64,000 bases of DNA. It comes from Bacteroidales bacterium (GTDB lineage Bacteria > Bacteroidota > Bacteroidia > Bacteroidales > UBA6680). Position numbers and translations under genes: made by a program. The notes beneath the pieces were generated by a model, which searched no databases, was not told the DNA's origin, and worked only from the letters and a program-made list of their open reading frames with translations. Shown piece after piece: positions 1 to 10,530 of the stretch; the stretch's first letter is position 1; every line of letters begins with the position of its first letter. The stretch lies in NCBI GenBank assembly GCA_025210735.1, contig JAOARD010000041.1, positions 1 through 64,000 on the forward strand, given 5' to 3'.

Positions 1-650
1 ACTGTAACTGAAATCACTATTAAACAGATTTCCTATTGTTGGCATCTCTATATAGTCGTTAATACCGTCAAATTCATAACCAACACCATATTTTCCGTTG
101 CTGTTGTAACCATCACTCTCATCATCGTGCAATGCACCGTTATTATTGTTGCCGGATTTATCGTTTACCGTATTCCCATCAAATGGTAATATTACATCTG
201 CTATTGTGTTACTTCCTGATCCTTGATCTACAAACCAGTTATATATCAGATTCCCATCTGTTGGATTAAGACCTGTATGCACGGCTTCTAATCTCTGATT
301 TGAGCGGTACTCAGCATTATTATCGTTTATCTGCACAGACTCAACAGATACTCCCGGTGTCACTGTTATCTTAACCTCTTTGGTTGATATAAGTCCTGCA
401 CTACTATAGGTTTTAAGTGTATATGTATACTCACCCGGTTCTTCAGGCGGTGTAATTGTATATGGTGATTGTCCGGTTATATCGGCTACTTTTTCACCAT
501 CTAACCACAACTCCTCTTTTACCGATCCGGTTACACTCCATGTCAGATCTGTTGTATTTCCTGAACTCACCTCTGTTGGATCTGCTGTAAAACTACTTAT
601 ATCAGGCGATACAAATGCCTCATTAAGCGGAAAGAACCCTGTTGGTGGTG
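1..650 (-). repeat. Conserved 3' module, copy A (partial)
   Basis: This is the left-truncated copy of the roughly 1.25-kb segment that ends every giant gene in the array. It encodes an Ig-like domain (PDISSFTADPTEV...ELWLDGEKVADITGQ) and the beginning of the terminal LamG domain. Nucleotide similarity to the copies in B, C, D and E is far higher than elsewhere in the genes. Confidence 0.85.
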
Positions 651-3600
651 CATATATGAATCGTGCATCAGAAACAGAACCGTCAGTTACCTCTGTCCAG
701 ACACCTGTTTCAATGTTTATTTTATAATCTTTTAGTCCTGATTGACCGCCCTGACCAAAGTTTATATTAAAACCTACCTCACTTGATGCTCCCATATCTG
801 CAAATGATGGTAAATAATTGTTTGTTGTGATTCCTCCAAATGCACTTCCGGTACCATTTTCAGGGTCGCCACCAGCCTGCCACTGATTTAGTTTAGCAAA
901 CCATATCATATATGTATTGATATCAAATGCAACTCCAACATAATCTCCTGTATTAACAATATCTCCATAAGAAGAAGCATTTTTATCAGAATCCCGTTTA
1001 TATCCATTGTAAAACTGATATCCATTTGCAGAGCTATAATTTCTTTGAAGATCTGTACCTTTTATCTCAACACCAACGTTACAATTATTTGTTTGATATG
1101 ACTTAACTTCCCAGTACGATTTATTGTTTAATACAAGTGTTGCAATTGCTGTAGCATTTCCTGTTCCTGATCCCGGCGAATATGCTTGTAAGTTTCCATT
1201 ACTTATTTCATAAGTATCTCTTGAAGCTCCAATATCAACTGTAGCAAAATTACGCGTAGGACTATCCAGCATCTGATCTATATATTTATCACCATCTTTA
1301 GTCCATGTACTCTCCATTGTCCAATCATTCCCTTTTCCTGAAAAATCTTTTCCTGGATTTGTCTGATCTGAGAAATTAAGGTAAAATCCGTTTGCACCAT
1401 AATCTGATATTTCCGGTTGTTTCGGAATCCACTTACCATCCTTAAACTCTCCAAAGTTGTCTTGTGTAAGTGCTTCGCCATCTACAAAAATCATTTCAGA
1501 AATATATCCATCAAAATAGCCATTATTCTTGCGGCTATCCTTGCCTATAGTTTGTGGTTGACCAACATTGTTCATATTTGTATTAATAGAAGGGGCTATG
1601 TCACTTCCTGACTTTTCGGTTAATTTAACTCCATCAATATAAACAGATACTCTACTACCACTTGCTGCATTCAGATCTGTTACCCAAACCACATGTTGCC
1701 ATTTGTCAATATCATCATTGTTCTGATAATACTTATTAGAAAAGCCATTATATTGGGTTCTGATTGATGCATTTGATACATCCTCTATAAATATGTTTGT
1801 TTCGTCAGTAGAGTCATCAGTTTCATTACAACTAAAAATTGTCTGTTTTCCGATGTCTGTTTTACCACGTTTTACCCATAAACTTAACGTATACACTTTC
1901 CTGTTTGATTCTGCTGTTGGTAGTCTTCTTAGAAACTGCTGCTCTGATGAATTTAATCTTAATGAGTAGTTAATCTTATAACTATCTGTTGTTACTATTG
2001 TAACAGTCTTTGTAACCACATCACCAACATTGTTATTGGCTTTAATGGTATATGTATATTCTCCTTCAGTATCGGGTAAAGTTATCTGTAAGGAGCCTTT
2101 TGTATCTAAGGTTCCTGTAAACGGATTACTCGGATCATCTGATGATGCTGTAATATTAATTGCATAATCTATATCCCAACTCAGCGTAATGTTTGAGCCT
2201 CTTTTTGCTCTATATCTGTTTGATGTAAACTCTATCTGCGGCAAAAAGAAGTCCTCTGATAGTGGTCTGAAACCTGTTGGTGGAGCATAAACAAAACGGG
2301 CATCCGGGACTTGTTCTTCCGTAGCTTTAATCCATGTCTTTGTTCCTCCATTCCATACATAATCTATCAAGCCTTCCTGACCTCCCTGACCAAAATTCAG
2401 TTCCCCATTTCCGGAACAGGTAATAGGATAATAATCTGTATTATCCTCAAGAGTTACTGCTGTTGAATAAACCTTTGACGAATTTTTATAATAAAACAAC
2501 TCTTTGTCGCTAACATTTACAGACATTGATACTACATCATTTGCTGTATATGCTGGAAGTCCATTTATTTGTGCATCAATTCCAAACCCAACTATACTAC
2601 CAAGTGTCCAATAACCACTGGCATCTGTTCCTGACGAAAGAGTTGTGGTAAGACTCTTATTCTTATTAGAAAGTCCAAGAGCATACTGGTCTTTCTTTGC
2701 CTCCATATACCACTTAGAATCTGCAATTTTAAATGTAGCACGTGCAGAGTGGTATTGAGGACCTGAGAATTCCAGATTACCTTTTTTTAAAGTAACTGAC
2801 GAAGATTTATCATTATAGTTCAGAACAGCAAAGTTACGTGTTGGGCTATCCAACATCTGATCTATATATTTATCACCATCTTTTCTGCCATCATAATTTT
2901 TAAGAGTCCAGTTATTATTATTCCCTGAGTAATCTTTCCCCGGACTGGTCTGGTCTGAGAAATTGAGATAAAAACCTGCCGTTCCATATAATCCGGTATA
3001 AGCCCGTGGCATCCATTCATTATTTCTGAACTCACCAAAAACAGATGGAGTTAAAGTTTGCCCATCAATAAATCTCATCTCTGAGATATAACCATCTGTC
3101 TTTTCTGTTGATGTATTTAAAAGTGCTCCTGATGTAGAATACAAAGCACCAATACTATTATATCCGGCCGAGCCCAACGGGTTATTATATCCATCAGGTG
3201 GAAATAAAGCACCATCATCAGATTCTAATACCCCATTAATATAGAATTTAACTTTATCGCTACTGCCAGAATCATACGTAACAACAATATGATACCACTT
3301 GGATACATCTGTTATTACACCATTTATTGTTTCCACTCCCAGATTTATACTACCATCATAAAGCTTTATCTTACCATTTGCATTAATCTGAATTCTCATT
3401 GTCCCTGCTGTTCCCGTGGCTACACCTAATAACATCATCTTCGTATTCAGATTTCCTCTCTTAACCCAACTACTATATGTCCATTTATTCTGATTTGCAG
3501 GAGATGTGAAGTCTGTCTTTAACAGATGTGATAATACATCAGAATTAAATCTTAGTGAATAGTTAATCTCATAGTTATCAGTTACAACAACTGTAACTTT

Positions 3601-6600
3601 TTTAGTAACAATCTCTCCTGCTCCATTATTTGCTGTAATTGTATATGAGTAAATACCCTCGGTATCAGGTAGTGTAATCTGTTGAGTTCCTTTTGCACTA
3701 ATTAATCCTGTGAATGTATTGTCAGGAGCATCTGACGATGCTGTAACATCTGTTACATTCTCTATATCCCAGTTTAGAGTTATAGTTGAACCTCTTTTAG
3801 CTCTATATTTGTCTGATGTAAATTTAATCTGTGGTATAAAGAAGTGTTCAGCCAGAGGTCTGAATCCTGCTGGTGGTATATGTGCAAATCTGGCATCTGG
3901 TATCTCTCCGTTCAATGCCTCGCTCCATGTTTTAGCTTCTCTGTCCCATACATAATCTCTGTGTCCTGCCTGACCTCCCTGACCAAAATTCAAGTGGAAA
4001 TACTGAAGGTCTGTACTCGAACCATTAGTAGTTGCTGCTTTATAGGTTAATGTAAGGTTCTCAAATGCAGGATCTGCATTCTCAAAAGAGCCATCGCTAC
4101 TCTCAAGCCATACTCCACTATTAGAGTAATATGCCTGGTTACTGCTTAGTTTTAATGCAGAGCCCACAACATCATCTTTATTTATCTCCACTCCGTAACC
4201 ACCCCTTGTTCCATTATGAAATGTCTCTCCAAGATAGTAATATGAGTAAGATTGAACCTGTGTATTTTCGTTTGGTCTAAAATCTTTAGCTTCATAAGCA
4301 GCATCCATAAAACCTACATGAATTGAGGAACAGTTATGGTAACCAAAATGATATGTAATTACCGTCTCCCAATACCAGTCTCCATCAGACATTGTGTATG
4401 TTGAAGCAGCTCCGGTACCAAAACCACAACGTCCAATTCCTTTACGTTGCGGACATTGACTTTGAGAGGTTGCATACCAAGGATCACCCATATTAACACC
4501 CAGATTACCATTATGAAACCACATTCTATCTGAGGGATCTTTAATATTTACAACTGCAAAGTTCCTGTCGGGGCTATCCAACATCTGATCAATATATCTG
4601 TTACCATCCTTTCTATCTTCATAATTAACAAGTTTCCAGTGGTTATTTCTTCCGGAATAATCCTTTCCAGGATTGGTCTGATCATAAAAATTCAGATAAA
4701 ATCCGTTTACTCCATAGTCTGATACAGAGGTTGATTTTGGAATCCATCTGCTATCCCTGAACTCACCAAAATCATTTACAGAGGCTGTGATACCATCAAT
4801 AAAATATATCTCTGTCATATATCCATCGTAAAGATGCGGATAGTAGTTATCATTACCTCCGGTGTCTAATACTGCATTATTCTCATTAGCACACAAACCT
4901 GATGTACAGTTTCTGTAGAATGCTCCTATAGTGTGCGTATGATCAGCACTATTCACCATAAGTTCCATATTCTCTGCTACCGGTTGTGTTGAGGTAAGAT
5001 TAAGCTCTACACCATTAACATATGCATTAAATCGGTTACTCTCCTGGGCTTCTGTTGAGTTAAACCTTACAAATATATGTGTCCACTCACTTATGCTTTC
5101 TATCGTCTCTGTTGATATATAATCTGCATGAACATTTGAATTATCATTACTTGCATTAAAACATAAGTTACCGGCTTTATTAATAAAAAGATATGCACTT
5201 CCTTCTCCAGGTTCTCCCTTTTTACCTGAAGCAAACAGTGTTCTGTAACCTGTTCCTTCTACATCTAACTTACCAAGTTTTATCCATGTACTATATGTCC
5301 ATATCCTCTTATTTCCTTTTTTCTCATTCTCCCGCTTAAGGTAGGTAGACTCTGAATAGTTAAATCGTAAAGAGTACGGTATATCACTACACATAAAAAC
5401 TGTAATCTCTTGTTCATCTGTTCTTCCATTTGAATCTGTAATACGAAGTTTGTATGTAATAAACGTATTATCACTATCTGGTATTAGTGTTTTACTGTTT
5501 GACGATGAAACATCCTTTGGTGTATAATAGTTACTATCATTATGGCTATATAACTCAGCAGTAACTCCATCAGGTACATTCCATGAAAGTTCTATCTCTT
5601 CGCCTCTTTCTATTCTGTTTTTGTTAACATTAAAATATGATATCTCTGGTACAGACAGTGTATTATCACGTACCCATACCATTCCCGGATGATATGATCC
5701 TCCACTTGGTCTGTTCTCATCCCACCAAATACCATTATTAAACCAGAAACTACCATAAGGTGCACAACAATCTCTACGAATTAATATATGCATCTGCTCA
5801 GAATCCTGCACTCTCACATGCATGGCTTCAGTACTAATTGTCTTTGTTAATTTTGCTGTTTTCCATTCATTGTCAGATGATACAACCTTCATTTCACAAG
5901 CAACATCATTATCGACTACATCTGGTCTTGAGCTATAAAATACATCATTCTGTGAACTAAACCTCCAATATGCTTTATGACTTTCCGAATTTGTGGTTAA
6001 TCTGAACTCGTTACCCAGTTGTTCTATAATTTCTCTTGGTAATATTGCTGTTGCATCTATATCAGATGATAAAAGTCCTGCCAGATTATATCCGGCATCT
6101 GTTCTGTCATTTACCTGATTAGCTCCTCTGTCGTTTTTATGTATCAATGCCCAACCCCCATCATCGGTAGTCATATCGCAATATGTTTCAAACTCTCCTA
6201 TAGAGCCATCCCCGTCAGGATCTATCTTATATACACCATCAACTCTTCTGTTGTTAAGATAGTGATGTTGACATGATTTTTCAGCACCAACATATTCACC
6301 AAATGGTTCTCGGACATATATATATCCGGCATACCACGGATACCACCCCTCATGTTCTCCTCCCTCTTCGCCCCACGCAATTCTGAATTTATTAGATAAA
6401 CCATTAAGTGTAAAAATTTGATCAGATAAAGGAAATACTCCTTCACATGAGGTACATTTAATATATGCCCCTGCACCGGCAAATGATGTAAGTGGCAATT
6501 GATCTGGTGATCCAAATGCAATATCTGCATACCCTCCTGAGGAGTATAGGGTATTCCAATTTGTAATATTAAATTCTTCCGTTTGAATATCACTAACATC

Positions 6601-9237
6601 AGGTGAGACAGCAAATGCTTTAGCAGTAAGATTATCCAAATAGAATTGATTATATCCAAAGGTTATATTAATATCGTACCAATATGCCTGAGCTCCTGCT
6701 CTATCCTGTGTTCTGTACCTGTTTTCAGAATCATATTCCTGAACTGGTGCTGCTACTAAAGCTGTAATATCAACTTTTAATTTATTACGTGCAATATCAT
6801 GATCTATACGAGTCCAACCTCCACCTGCTTTTGTCATATCGCACCATGTTTTAAATGGTTGTATATCTCCTGAAATACCATCCGGGTCTAACAGGTACAT
6901 ACCATTTTTACCGTAATTCTCAGGATAGTACATCAGGTGTTGCATACATGATTTTAGTGAACTGTTTGAACTCACAGAAGCAGATTCATAATCAGCAGAT
7001 GTCATATCACAATATGTTTCAAATGGTTCAATAACGCCTTCTTCTCCATCAGGATCTATTTTATAAACCCCATTTAATTTTCGGTTTTTAAGGTAGTGAT
7101 GTCGGCACGACTTTTCGGCACCAACATATTCAGCAGCAGATTCACGTACATATATATAACCAGAATACCATGGGTACCAACCTTCATACTCACCTCCTGA
7201 TTCTCCCCATCCTATTCTGAATTTGTCTGATACAGAGTTCAGATTAAATATATTATTGTTTGAGTTAAACTGTACCTCACATGACTGACAATTTACGTCA
7301 TTACCAGCATTAGAGAAAGATGTAACCGGATCCTGATCGGGAGAGCCAAAAGCAATATCACCATAAGATCCACTAAGAAACAGTGTGTTCCAGTTTGATA
7401 TCTTAAACTCTGACACAAATATATCGCTCTTATATCCTGATGGTGAAAATGCTTTAGCTTTATAACTATCAAGATAAAACTGAATAAATCCAAACGGAAT
7501 ATTTATATCGTACCAGAATGCATGACTTCCTGATCCATCTTGCGTTCTATATCGATCTTCAGAATCAAACTCCTTTACACCACAATCATCCACCGGCGTT
7601 ATATCTACGCTAAGTTTATTACGTGCAATATCATGGTCTATACGAGTCCATCCACCACCATCTTTTGTCATATCGCAATGAGTCTTAAATGGTTGTATAT
7701 CTCCCGAAATACCATCCGGATCTAACAGATATACACCATCTTTCTGAAAATTATCAGGATAGTAAATCAGGTGTTGCATACATGATTTAAGTGCTGTTTT
7801 TGAACTCTCTGAAGTATATTCAAAATTAGCAGATGTCATATCACACCATGTTTCAAACGGATCAATACCTCCCTCACCATCAGGATCAATAAGGTATATG
7901 CCAGACATAGTTCTACCATTTAGTTTATGTGCATTACATGATATTTCTGGTTTATAATTTACTATGACAGATGAACGAATCAGAAGCTGTTTAAATTTAA
8001 GAGCAGGAATTGCTACCGGTATATCAGGGCTTTGTGTACAGTCCATAGTACTTGATCCGTCTTCAGCCCAACCAGCCCAATAATATAAGGCATTATCAGG
8101 TATATCATCAGAGTAGTAAGTGGCTGAAACGGGATCATCATTTCCTTCAGTACTACTTCCCCCAACACAACTCTTTCCATTTATACAAGGCACCTGATAT
8201 TCTGTGTCTCCACCATAATAACCGGGGCCGGATAACGAAACCCAATAATTAGTATTACATCTGTCCCAGGTGGTGTTATTTGATCCTTGCATTATCCAAT
8301 CCATTTTTATCTCTTTCGCATCAGGGACAGAAATTGAAGGATCCAGATATATTGGTGAATATTTCGGAATATCATTGTACGTAAAATAGAAACCATCATT
8401 GTTTACATTATCAATAACAGGATTACTCGTTAACGATTCATCTCTGAAGAATTTCTTTCGATACTCAAGTGAGTTATCAACCTCTTTAAAAGTTCTGTAA
8501 ACATCAATCCAACCTCCTCCATCGGTAGTCATATCACACCATATCTTAAAAGGGGCTTCTCCCTCATTTACACCGTCCGGATCTATAAGATAAATTGCAT
8601 CTTTTCCGGCATTTGACGGATAAAGTGCCAGATGTTGTGTACACGATTTTAGTGCAATATTAGAGCTCTCTACGTTATAATCAAGATTTGTTGATGTCAT
8701 ATCGCACCAAACTTCAAATGGCTCAATACCACCCTCACCATCAGGATCTATAAGGTATATGCCATCTGTAGTGTGTCCGGCTGTTTTATATGCCTTGCAA
8801 GATACCTTAGCATCTTCAGAGGCTCTGTTTGATTCCATAACAACATTTGAAATACTGTTATTACCAATCAATCCGGCTCTATATACTCTACTTGTATTAT
8901 ATTGCGAGTTATAGTGGTTAACTAATAGAGTGTTACCACTGCTTGCTTTCAGATATCTGTTATTTATTAATCTGTCAGACGATAATGAATTTGTTATAGC
9001 CTTACTGTTTTCAACAGATATATCATACACTTCTCTCCTGTTTACACTTACTCTTGTTGTTGGCGTAAACGATGCTTTTAATGAGTTCCGGTTAACATCA
9101 GCTCTGTTTGATGTCCAACTATATGTATTCCATAAATCTTGTTTCGATTTTTTACGTGTATAGTTGGCATAACTATTGGTTACACATATTAATAAAACAC
9201 AGATTACTAACAACAGCTGTAATGTTCGGGATTTCAT
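1..9237 (-). CDS. Giant secreted modular surface protein A (3' end outside window)
   Basis: Open reading frame of 3079 codons from ATG at 9237, still open at base 1. By comparison with its paralogues about 200 residues are missing. It starts MKSRTLQLLLVICVLL, a signal peptide also seen in B and C. Residues about 30-140 are unique and of unknown fold, and the nested LamG block present in B-E is absent. Residues about 142-1195 hold seven fibrinogen-like modules (SC..H...GVY.IDPDG...PF..YCDM): three short ones that stop at YCDMTS and four complete ones with the GGGW/DGGW signature. Then comes an Ig-like domain, three LamG + SPRY-like units (each with DQMLDSPTRNFAV and FGQGG markers), another Ig-like domain, and the start of the conserved terminal LamG, cut at FNSDFSYS. 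Probably an exported surface or matrix protein; ligand unknown. Confidence is high for the gene and moderate for location and role. Confidence 0.9.
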   Translation of the reverse strand, partial: MKSRTLQLLLVICVLLICVTNSYANYTRKKSKQDLWNTYSWTSNRADVNRNSLKASFTPTTRVSVNRREVYDISVENSKAITNSLSSDRLINNRYLKASSGNTLLVNHYNSQYNTSRVYRAGLIGNNSISNVVMESNRASEDAKVSCKAYKTAGHTTDGIYLIDPDGEGGIEPFEVWCDMTSTNLDYNVESSNIALKSCTQHLALYPSNAGKDAIYLIDPDGVNEGEAPFKIWCDMTTDGGGWIDVYRTFKEVDNSLEYRKKFFRDESLTSNPVIDNVNNDGFYFTYNDIPKYSPIYLDPSISVPDAKEIKMDWIMQGSNNTTWDRCNTNYWVSLSGPGYYGGDTEYQVPCINGKSCVGGSSTEGNDDPVSATYYSDDIPDNALYYWAGWAEDGSSTMDCTQSPDIPVAIPALKFKQLLIRSSVIVNYKPEISCNAHKLNGRTMSGIYLIDPDGEGGIDPFETWCDMTSANFEYTSESSKTALKSCMQHLIYYPDNFQKDGVYLLDPDGISGDIQPFKTHCDMTKDGGGWTRIDHDIARNKLSVDITPVDDCGVKEFDSEDRYRTQDGSGSHAFWYDINIPFGFIQFYLDSYKAKAFSPSGYKSDIFVSEFKISNWNTLFLSGSYGDIAFGSPDQDPVTSFSNAGNDVNCQSCEVQFNSNNNIFNLNSVSDKFRIGWGESGGEYEGWYPWYSGYIYVRESAAEYVGAEKSCRHHYLKNRKLNGVYKIDPDGEEGVIEPFETYCDMTSADYESASVSSNSSLKSCMQHLMYYPENYGKNGMYLLDPDGISGDIQPFKTWCDMTKAGGGWTRIDHDIARNKLKVDITALVAAPVQEYDSENRYRTQDRAGAQAYWYDINITFGYNQFYLDNLTAKAFAVSPDVSDIQTEEFNITNWNTLYSSGGYADIAFGSPDQLPLTSFAGAGAYIKCTSCEGVFPLSDQIFTLNGLSNKFRIAWGEEGGEHEGWYPWYAGYIYVREPFGEYVGAEKSCQHHYLNNRRVDGVYKIDPDGDGSIGEFETYCDMTTDDGGWALIHKNDRGANQVNDRTDAGYNLAGLLSSDIDATAILPREIIEQLGNEFRLTTNSESHKAYWRFSSQNDVFYSSRPDVVDNDVACEMKVVSSDNEWKTAKLTKTISTEAMHVRVQDSEQMHILIRRDCCAPYGSFWFNNGIWWDENRPSGGSYHPGMVWVRDNTLSVPEISYFNVNKNRIERGEEIELSWNVPDGVTAELYSHNDSNYYTPKDVSSSNSKTLIPDSDNTFITYKLRITDSNGRTDEQEITVFMCSDIPYSLRFNYSESTYLKRENEKKGNKRIWTYSTWIKLGKLDVEGTGYRTLFASGKKGEPGEGSAYLFINKAGNLCFNASNDNSNVHADYISTETIESISEWTHIFVRFNSTEAQESNRFNAYVNGVELNLTSTQPVAENMELMVNSADHTHTIGAFYRNCTSGLCANENNAVLDTGGNDNYYPHLYDGYMTEIYFIDGITASVNDFGEFRDSRWIPKSTSVSDYGVNGFYLNFYDQTNPGKDYSGRNNHWKLVNYEDRKDGNRYIDQMLDSPDRNFAVVNIKDPSDRMWFHNGNLGVNMGDPWYATSQSQCPQRKGIGRCGFGTGAASTYTMSDGDWYWETVITYHFGYHNCSSIHVGFMDAAYEAKDFRPNENTQVQSYSYYYLGETFHNGTRGGYGVEINKDDVVGSALKLSSNQAYYSNSGVWLESSDGSFENADPAFENLTLTYKAATTNGSSTDLQYFHLNFGQGGQAGHRDYVWDREAKTWSEALNGEIPDARFAHIPPAGFRPLAEHFFIPQIKFTSDKYRAKRGSTITLNWDIENVTDVTASSDAPDNTFTGLISAKGTQQITLPDTEGIYSYTITANNGAGEIVTKKVTVVVTDNYEINYSLRFNSDVLSHLLKTDFTSPANQNKWTYSSWVKRGNLNTKMMLLGVATGTAGTMRIQINANGKIKLYDGSINLGVETINGVITDVSKWYHIVVTYDSGSSDKVKFYINGVLESDDGALFPPDGYNNPLGSAGYNSIGALYSTSGALLNTSTEKTDGYISEMRFIDGQTLTPSVFGEFRNNEWMPRAYTGLYGTAGFYLNFSDQTSPGKDYSGNNNNWTLKNYDGRKDGDKYIDQMLDSPTRNFAVLNYNDKSSSVTLKKGNLEFSGPQYHSARATFKIADSKWYMEAKKDQYALGLSNKNKSLTTTLSSGTDASGYWTLGSIVGFGIDAQINGLPAYTANDVVSMSVNVSDKELFYYKNSSKVYSTAVTLEDNTDYYPITCSGNGELNFGQGGQEGLIDYVWNGGTKTWIKATEEQVPDARFVYAPPTGFRPLSEDFFLPQIEFTSNRYRAKRGSNITLSWDIDYAINITASSDDPSNPFTGTLDTKGSLQITLPDTEGEYTYTIKANNNVGDVVTKTVTIVTTDSYKINYSLRLNSSEQQFLRRLPTAESNRKVYTLSLWVKRGKTDIGKQTIFSCNETDDSTDETNIFIEDVSNASIRTQYNGFSNKYYQNNDDIDKWQHVVWVTDLNAASGSRVSVYIDGVKLTEKSGSDIAPSINTNMNNVGQPQTIGKDSRKNNGYFDGYISEMIFVDGEALTQDNFGEFKDGKWIPKQPEISDYGANGFYLNFSDQTNPGKDFSGKGNDWTMESTWTKDGDKYIDQMLDSPTRNFATVDIGASRDTYEISNGNLQAYSPGSGTGNATAIATLVLNNKSYWEVKSYQTNNCNVGVEIKGTDLQRNYSSANGYQFYNGYKRDSDKNASSYGDIVNTGDYVGVAFDINTYMIWFAKLNQWQAGGDPENGTGSAFGGITTNNYLPSFADMGASSEVGFNINFGQGGQSGLKDYKINIETGVWTEVTDGSVSDARFIYAPPTGFFPLNEAFVSPDISSFTADPTEVSSGNTTDLTWSVTGSVKEELWLDGEKVADITGQSPYTITPPEEPGEYTYTLKTYSSAGLISTKEVKITVTPGVSVESVQINDNNAEYRSNQRLEAVHTGLNPTDGNLIYNWFVDQGSGSNTIADVILPFDGNTVNDKSGNNNNGALHDDESDGYNSNGKYGVGYEFDGINDYIEMPTIGNLFNSDFSYS

Positions 9238-9288
9238 ATGTCTAAATTTGTTTTTAATAGGTCATATGGAACTCGCATAGTTTAGTCT

Positions 9289-9304
9289 TTCTCATGTGTG
9301 TGAA
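9289..9304. promoter_or_regulatory. Imperfect leader inverted repeat, gene A
   Basis: TTCTC-N6-GTGAA lies about 50 nt upstream of the gene A start. Perfect TTCTC-N6-GAGAA versions occupy the equivalent place before B and C. It lies between the shared promoter-like block and the ATG, so it would be in the 5' leader of the mRNA. Role unknown. Confidence 0.35.
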
Positions 9305-9376
9305 AACTCTTTCTCATGCTCGTTTCATACATCTTTAACTATTAGTCCTAATTATATTTACAGTAGTTTACTTCAT

Positions 9377-9457
9377 ATAACAAAGTACTAAACCACTGGT
9401 ATTTATAATTTACAAAAACTATTATAGTATAACTATTTTTAAGAGAGGTTTTACATT
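9377..9457 (-). promoter_or_regulatory. Shared promoter-like block upstream of gene A
   Basis: On the minus strand this reads GTAAAACCTCTC, then TAGTTTTTGTAAATTATAAA, then TTTAGTACTTTGTTAT. The two TTTG boxes (9413-9416 and 9381-9384) are separated by 28 bp, as in the other copies measured. Bacteroidota primary promoters are TTTG-N19-21-TAnnTTTG, so the spacing is 3-5 bp longer than usual. It is either a variant promoter or a promoter plus activator site. It lies about 140 nt before the ATG. Confidence 0.6.
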
Positions 9458-9705
9458 AATGACGACAGAGGTATTTACCAATATTCAGCAGTTGTATGAT
9501 AAGAGTTCTTAACATTAATTAGATTAACAATTCAGTAAATCGACATGCTACAAATTAATTTATCAGAATTCAGCATAAAGTTATATATTTGAGGATTATA
9601 ACATCCAACAAACATCTTATTATTTATCAGTAAGTTATAGCAAAACTACTGTAATTACTATTCTTTAACTATTAAAATAAAACAGATATATTGAACACTA
9701 TTAAC
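9458..9705. other. Intergenic AT-rich stretch, mostly featureless
   Basis: No gene is visible. The stretch separates the divergent gene A and the 9706-10392 gene. The only recognisable element is a possible plus-strand promoter within it. Confidence 0.5.
9559..9591 (+). promoter_or_regulatory. Possible promoter for the 9706-10392 gene
   Basis: TATATTTG at 9584-9591 matches the Bacteroidota -7 box TAnnTTTG exactly. A weak -33 box TTTA (9559-9562) lies 21 bp upstream. The implied leader is about 110 nt. AT-rich sequence makes chance matches likely. Confidence 0.3.
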
Positions 9706-10392
9706 ATGAAACCCTGTATAAAGCAAAACACTGATGCTCCGTATAGCATTATGTGTATTGTTGACATACCTGATAACTCCTTTAATCCGGATTTCTCAAT
9801 GTCAGATGACATATGGAGCCATTCGGTAAATAATATATTGTACTTAACATATTTAAATCTTGTAAGGAATAAGGTAATAAATATTGACTATAAGCTAAAG
9901 ACACATAAAATTATTTTTTTTAGCTGGAACAGATACTACTTTATACCTAAGATTAATAACTCCAATCCTGTTAATATTCCATTGGGGTGGTTTGAAAAAA
10001 AGATAATAAATGCTATAAAAAGATATCAACCAGATAATGAAGATGATTTTATGTGGTTTGTATCAAAACAGATAAAGTTTCTGGTAAATGATATTTTGGG
10101 TCGTAGTGATCGCTATGCTCACCCATGGAAGAAAATATTGGAAAAGATAATTATTAATGATAATCAGGATAATTGGAAGTATAAGTATAATAAATATCTT
10201 TTCAGTTTAATAGAAACTATTGATATTAGTGTAAGTAGAGAAAAATTAGATCATTTCTCATCTATGACCAAAGAGCTTAATGATTACATTAACTCCTTAA
10301 ACCATGATGATGTATTTTATAAATTCAGACACGTTCTACAAAAAAAAATACACATAAAAATTGCAGTTAAATGTCATACTCGTAGGACGTGA
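9706..10392 (+). CDS. Hypothetical protein, 228 aa
   Basis: Not recognised. The ATG at 9706 (MKPCIKQNTD) is preferred over an in-frame TTG at 9691 because no ribosome site supports the earlier start. The protein is soluble-looking, rich in Asn, Lys, Ile and aromatic residues, with no signal peptide or membrane helix. Its basic C-terminus (KKIHIKIAVKCHTRRT) may be partly fortuitous read-through sequence. It sits on the plus strand between giants A and B and converges on the 3' repeat array of B. Nothing in the sequence reveals its function, and no obvious partner gene is adjacent. It could be an acquired orphan gene between paralogues. Confidence 0.65.
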   Translation: MKPCIKQNTDAPYSIMCIVDIPDNSFNPDFSMSDDIWSHSVNNILYLTYLNLVRNKVINIDYKLKTHKIIFFSWNRYYFIPKINNSNPVNIPLGWFEKKIINAIKRYQPDNEDDFMWFVSKQIKFLVNDILGRSDRYAHPWKKILEKIIINDNQDNWKYKYNKYLFSLIETIDISVSREKLDHFSSMTKELNDYINSLNHDDVFYKFRHVLQKKIHIKIAVKCHTRRT

Positions 10393-10530
10393 TTTTACTT
10401 ATATCACAAATACTTTACAATAAGCCATAATATATTTCCACTATCAAAAATACAAAAACATATGGTTATCAGGTAGTCTGTATTTAAAGAAGATAAACGA
10501 CAATTACTCAATAGGGTGAATATCATTGGT

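Noticed and set aside
1..9237. Array as a prophage or phage tail locus
   Set aside because: Phage-like LamG-SPRY modules are present, but there are no capsid, terminase, portal or integrase genes, and the proteins have signal peptides.
9691..9705. TTG start for the 9706-10392 gene (and TTG at 23169 for the VOC gene)
   Set aside because: An ATG lies two to five codons downstream in both cases, and no ribosome-binding signal favours the TTG.
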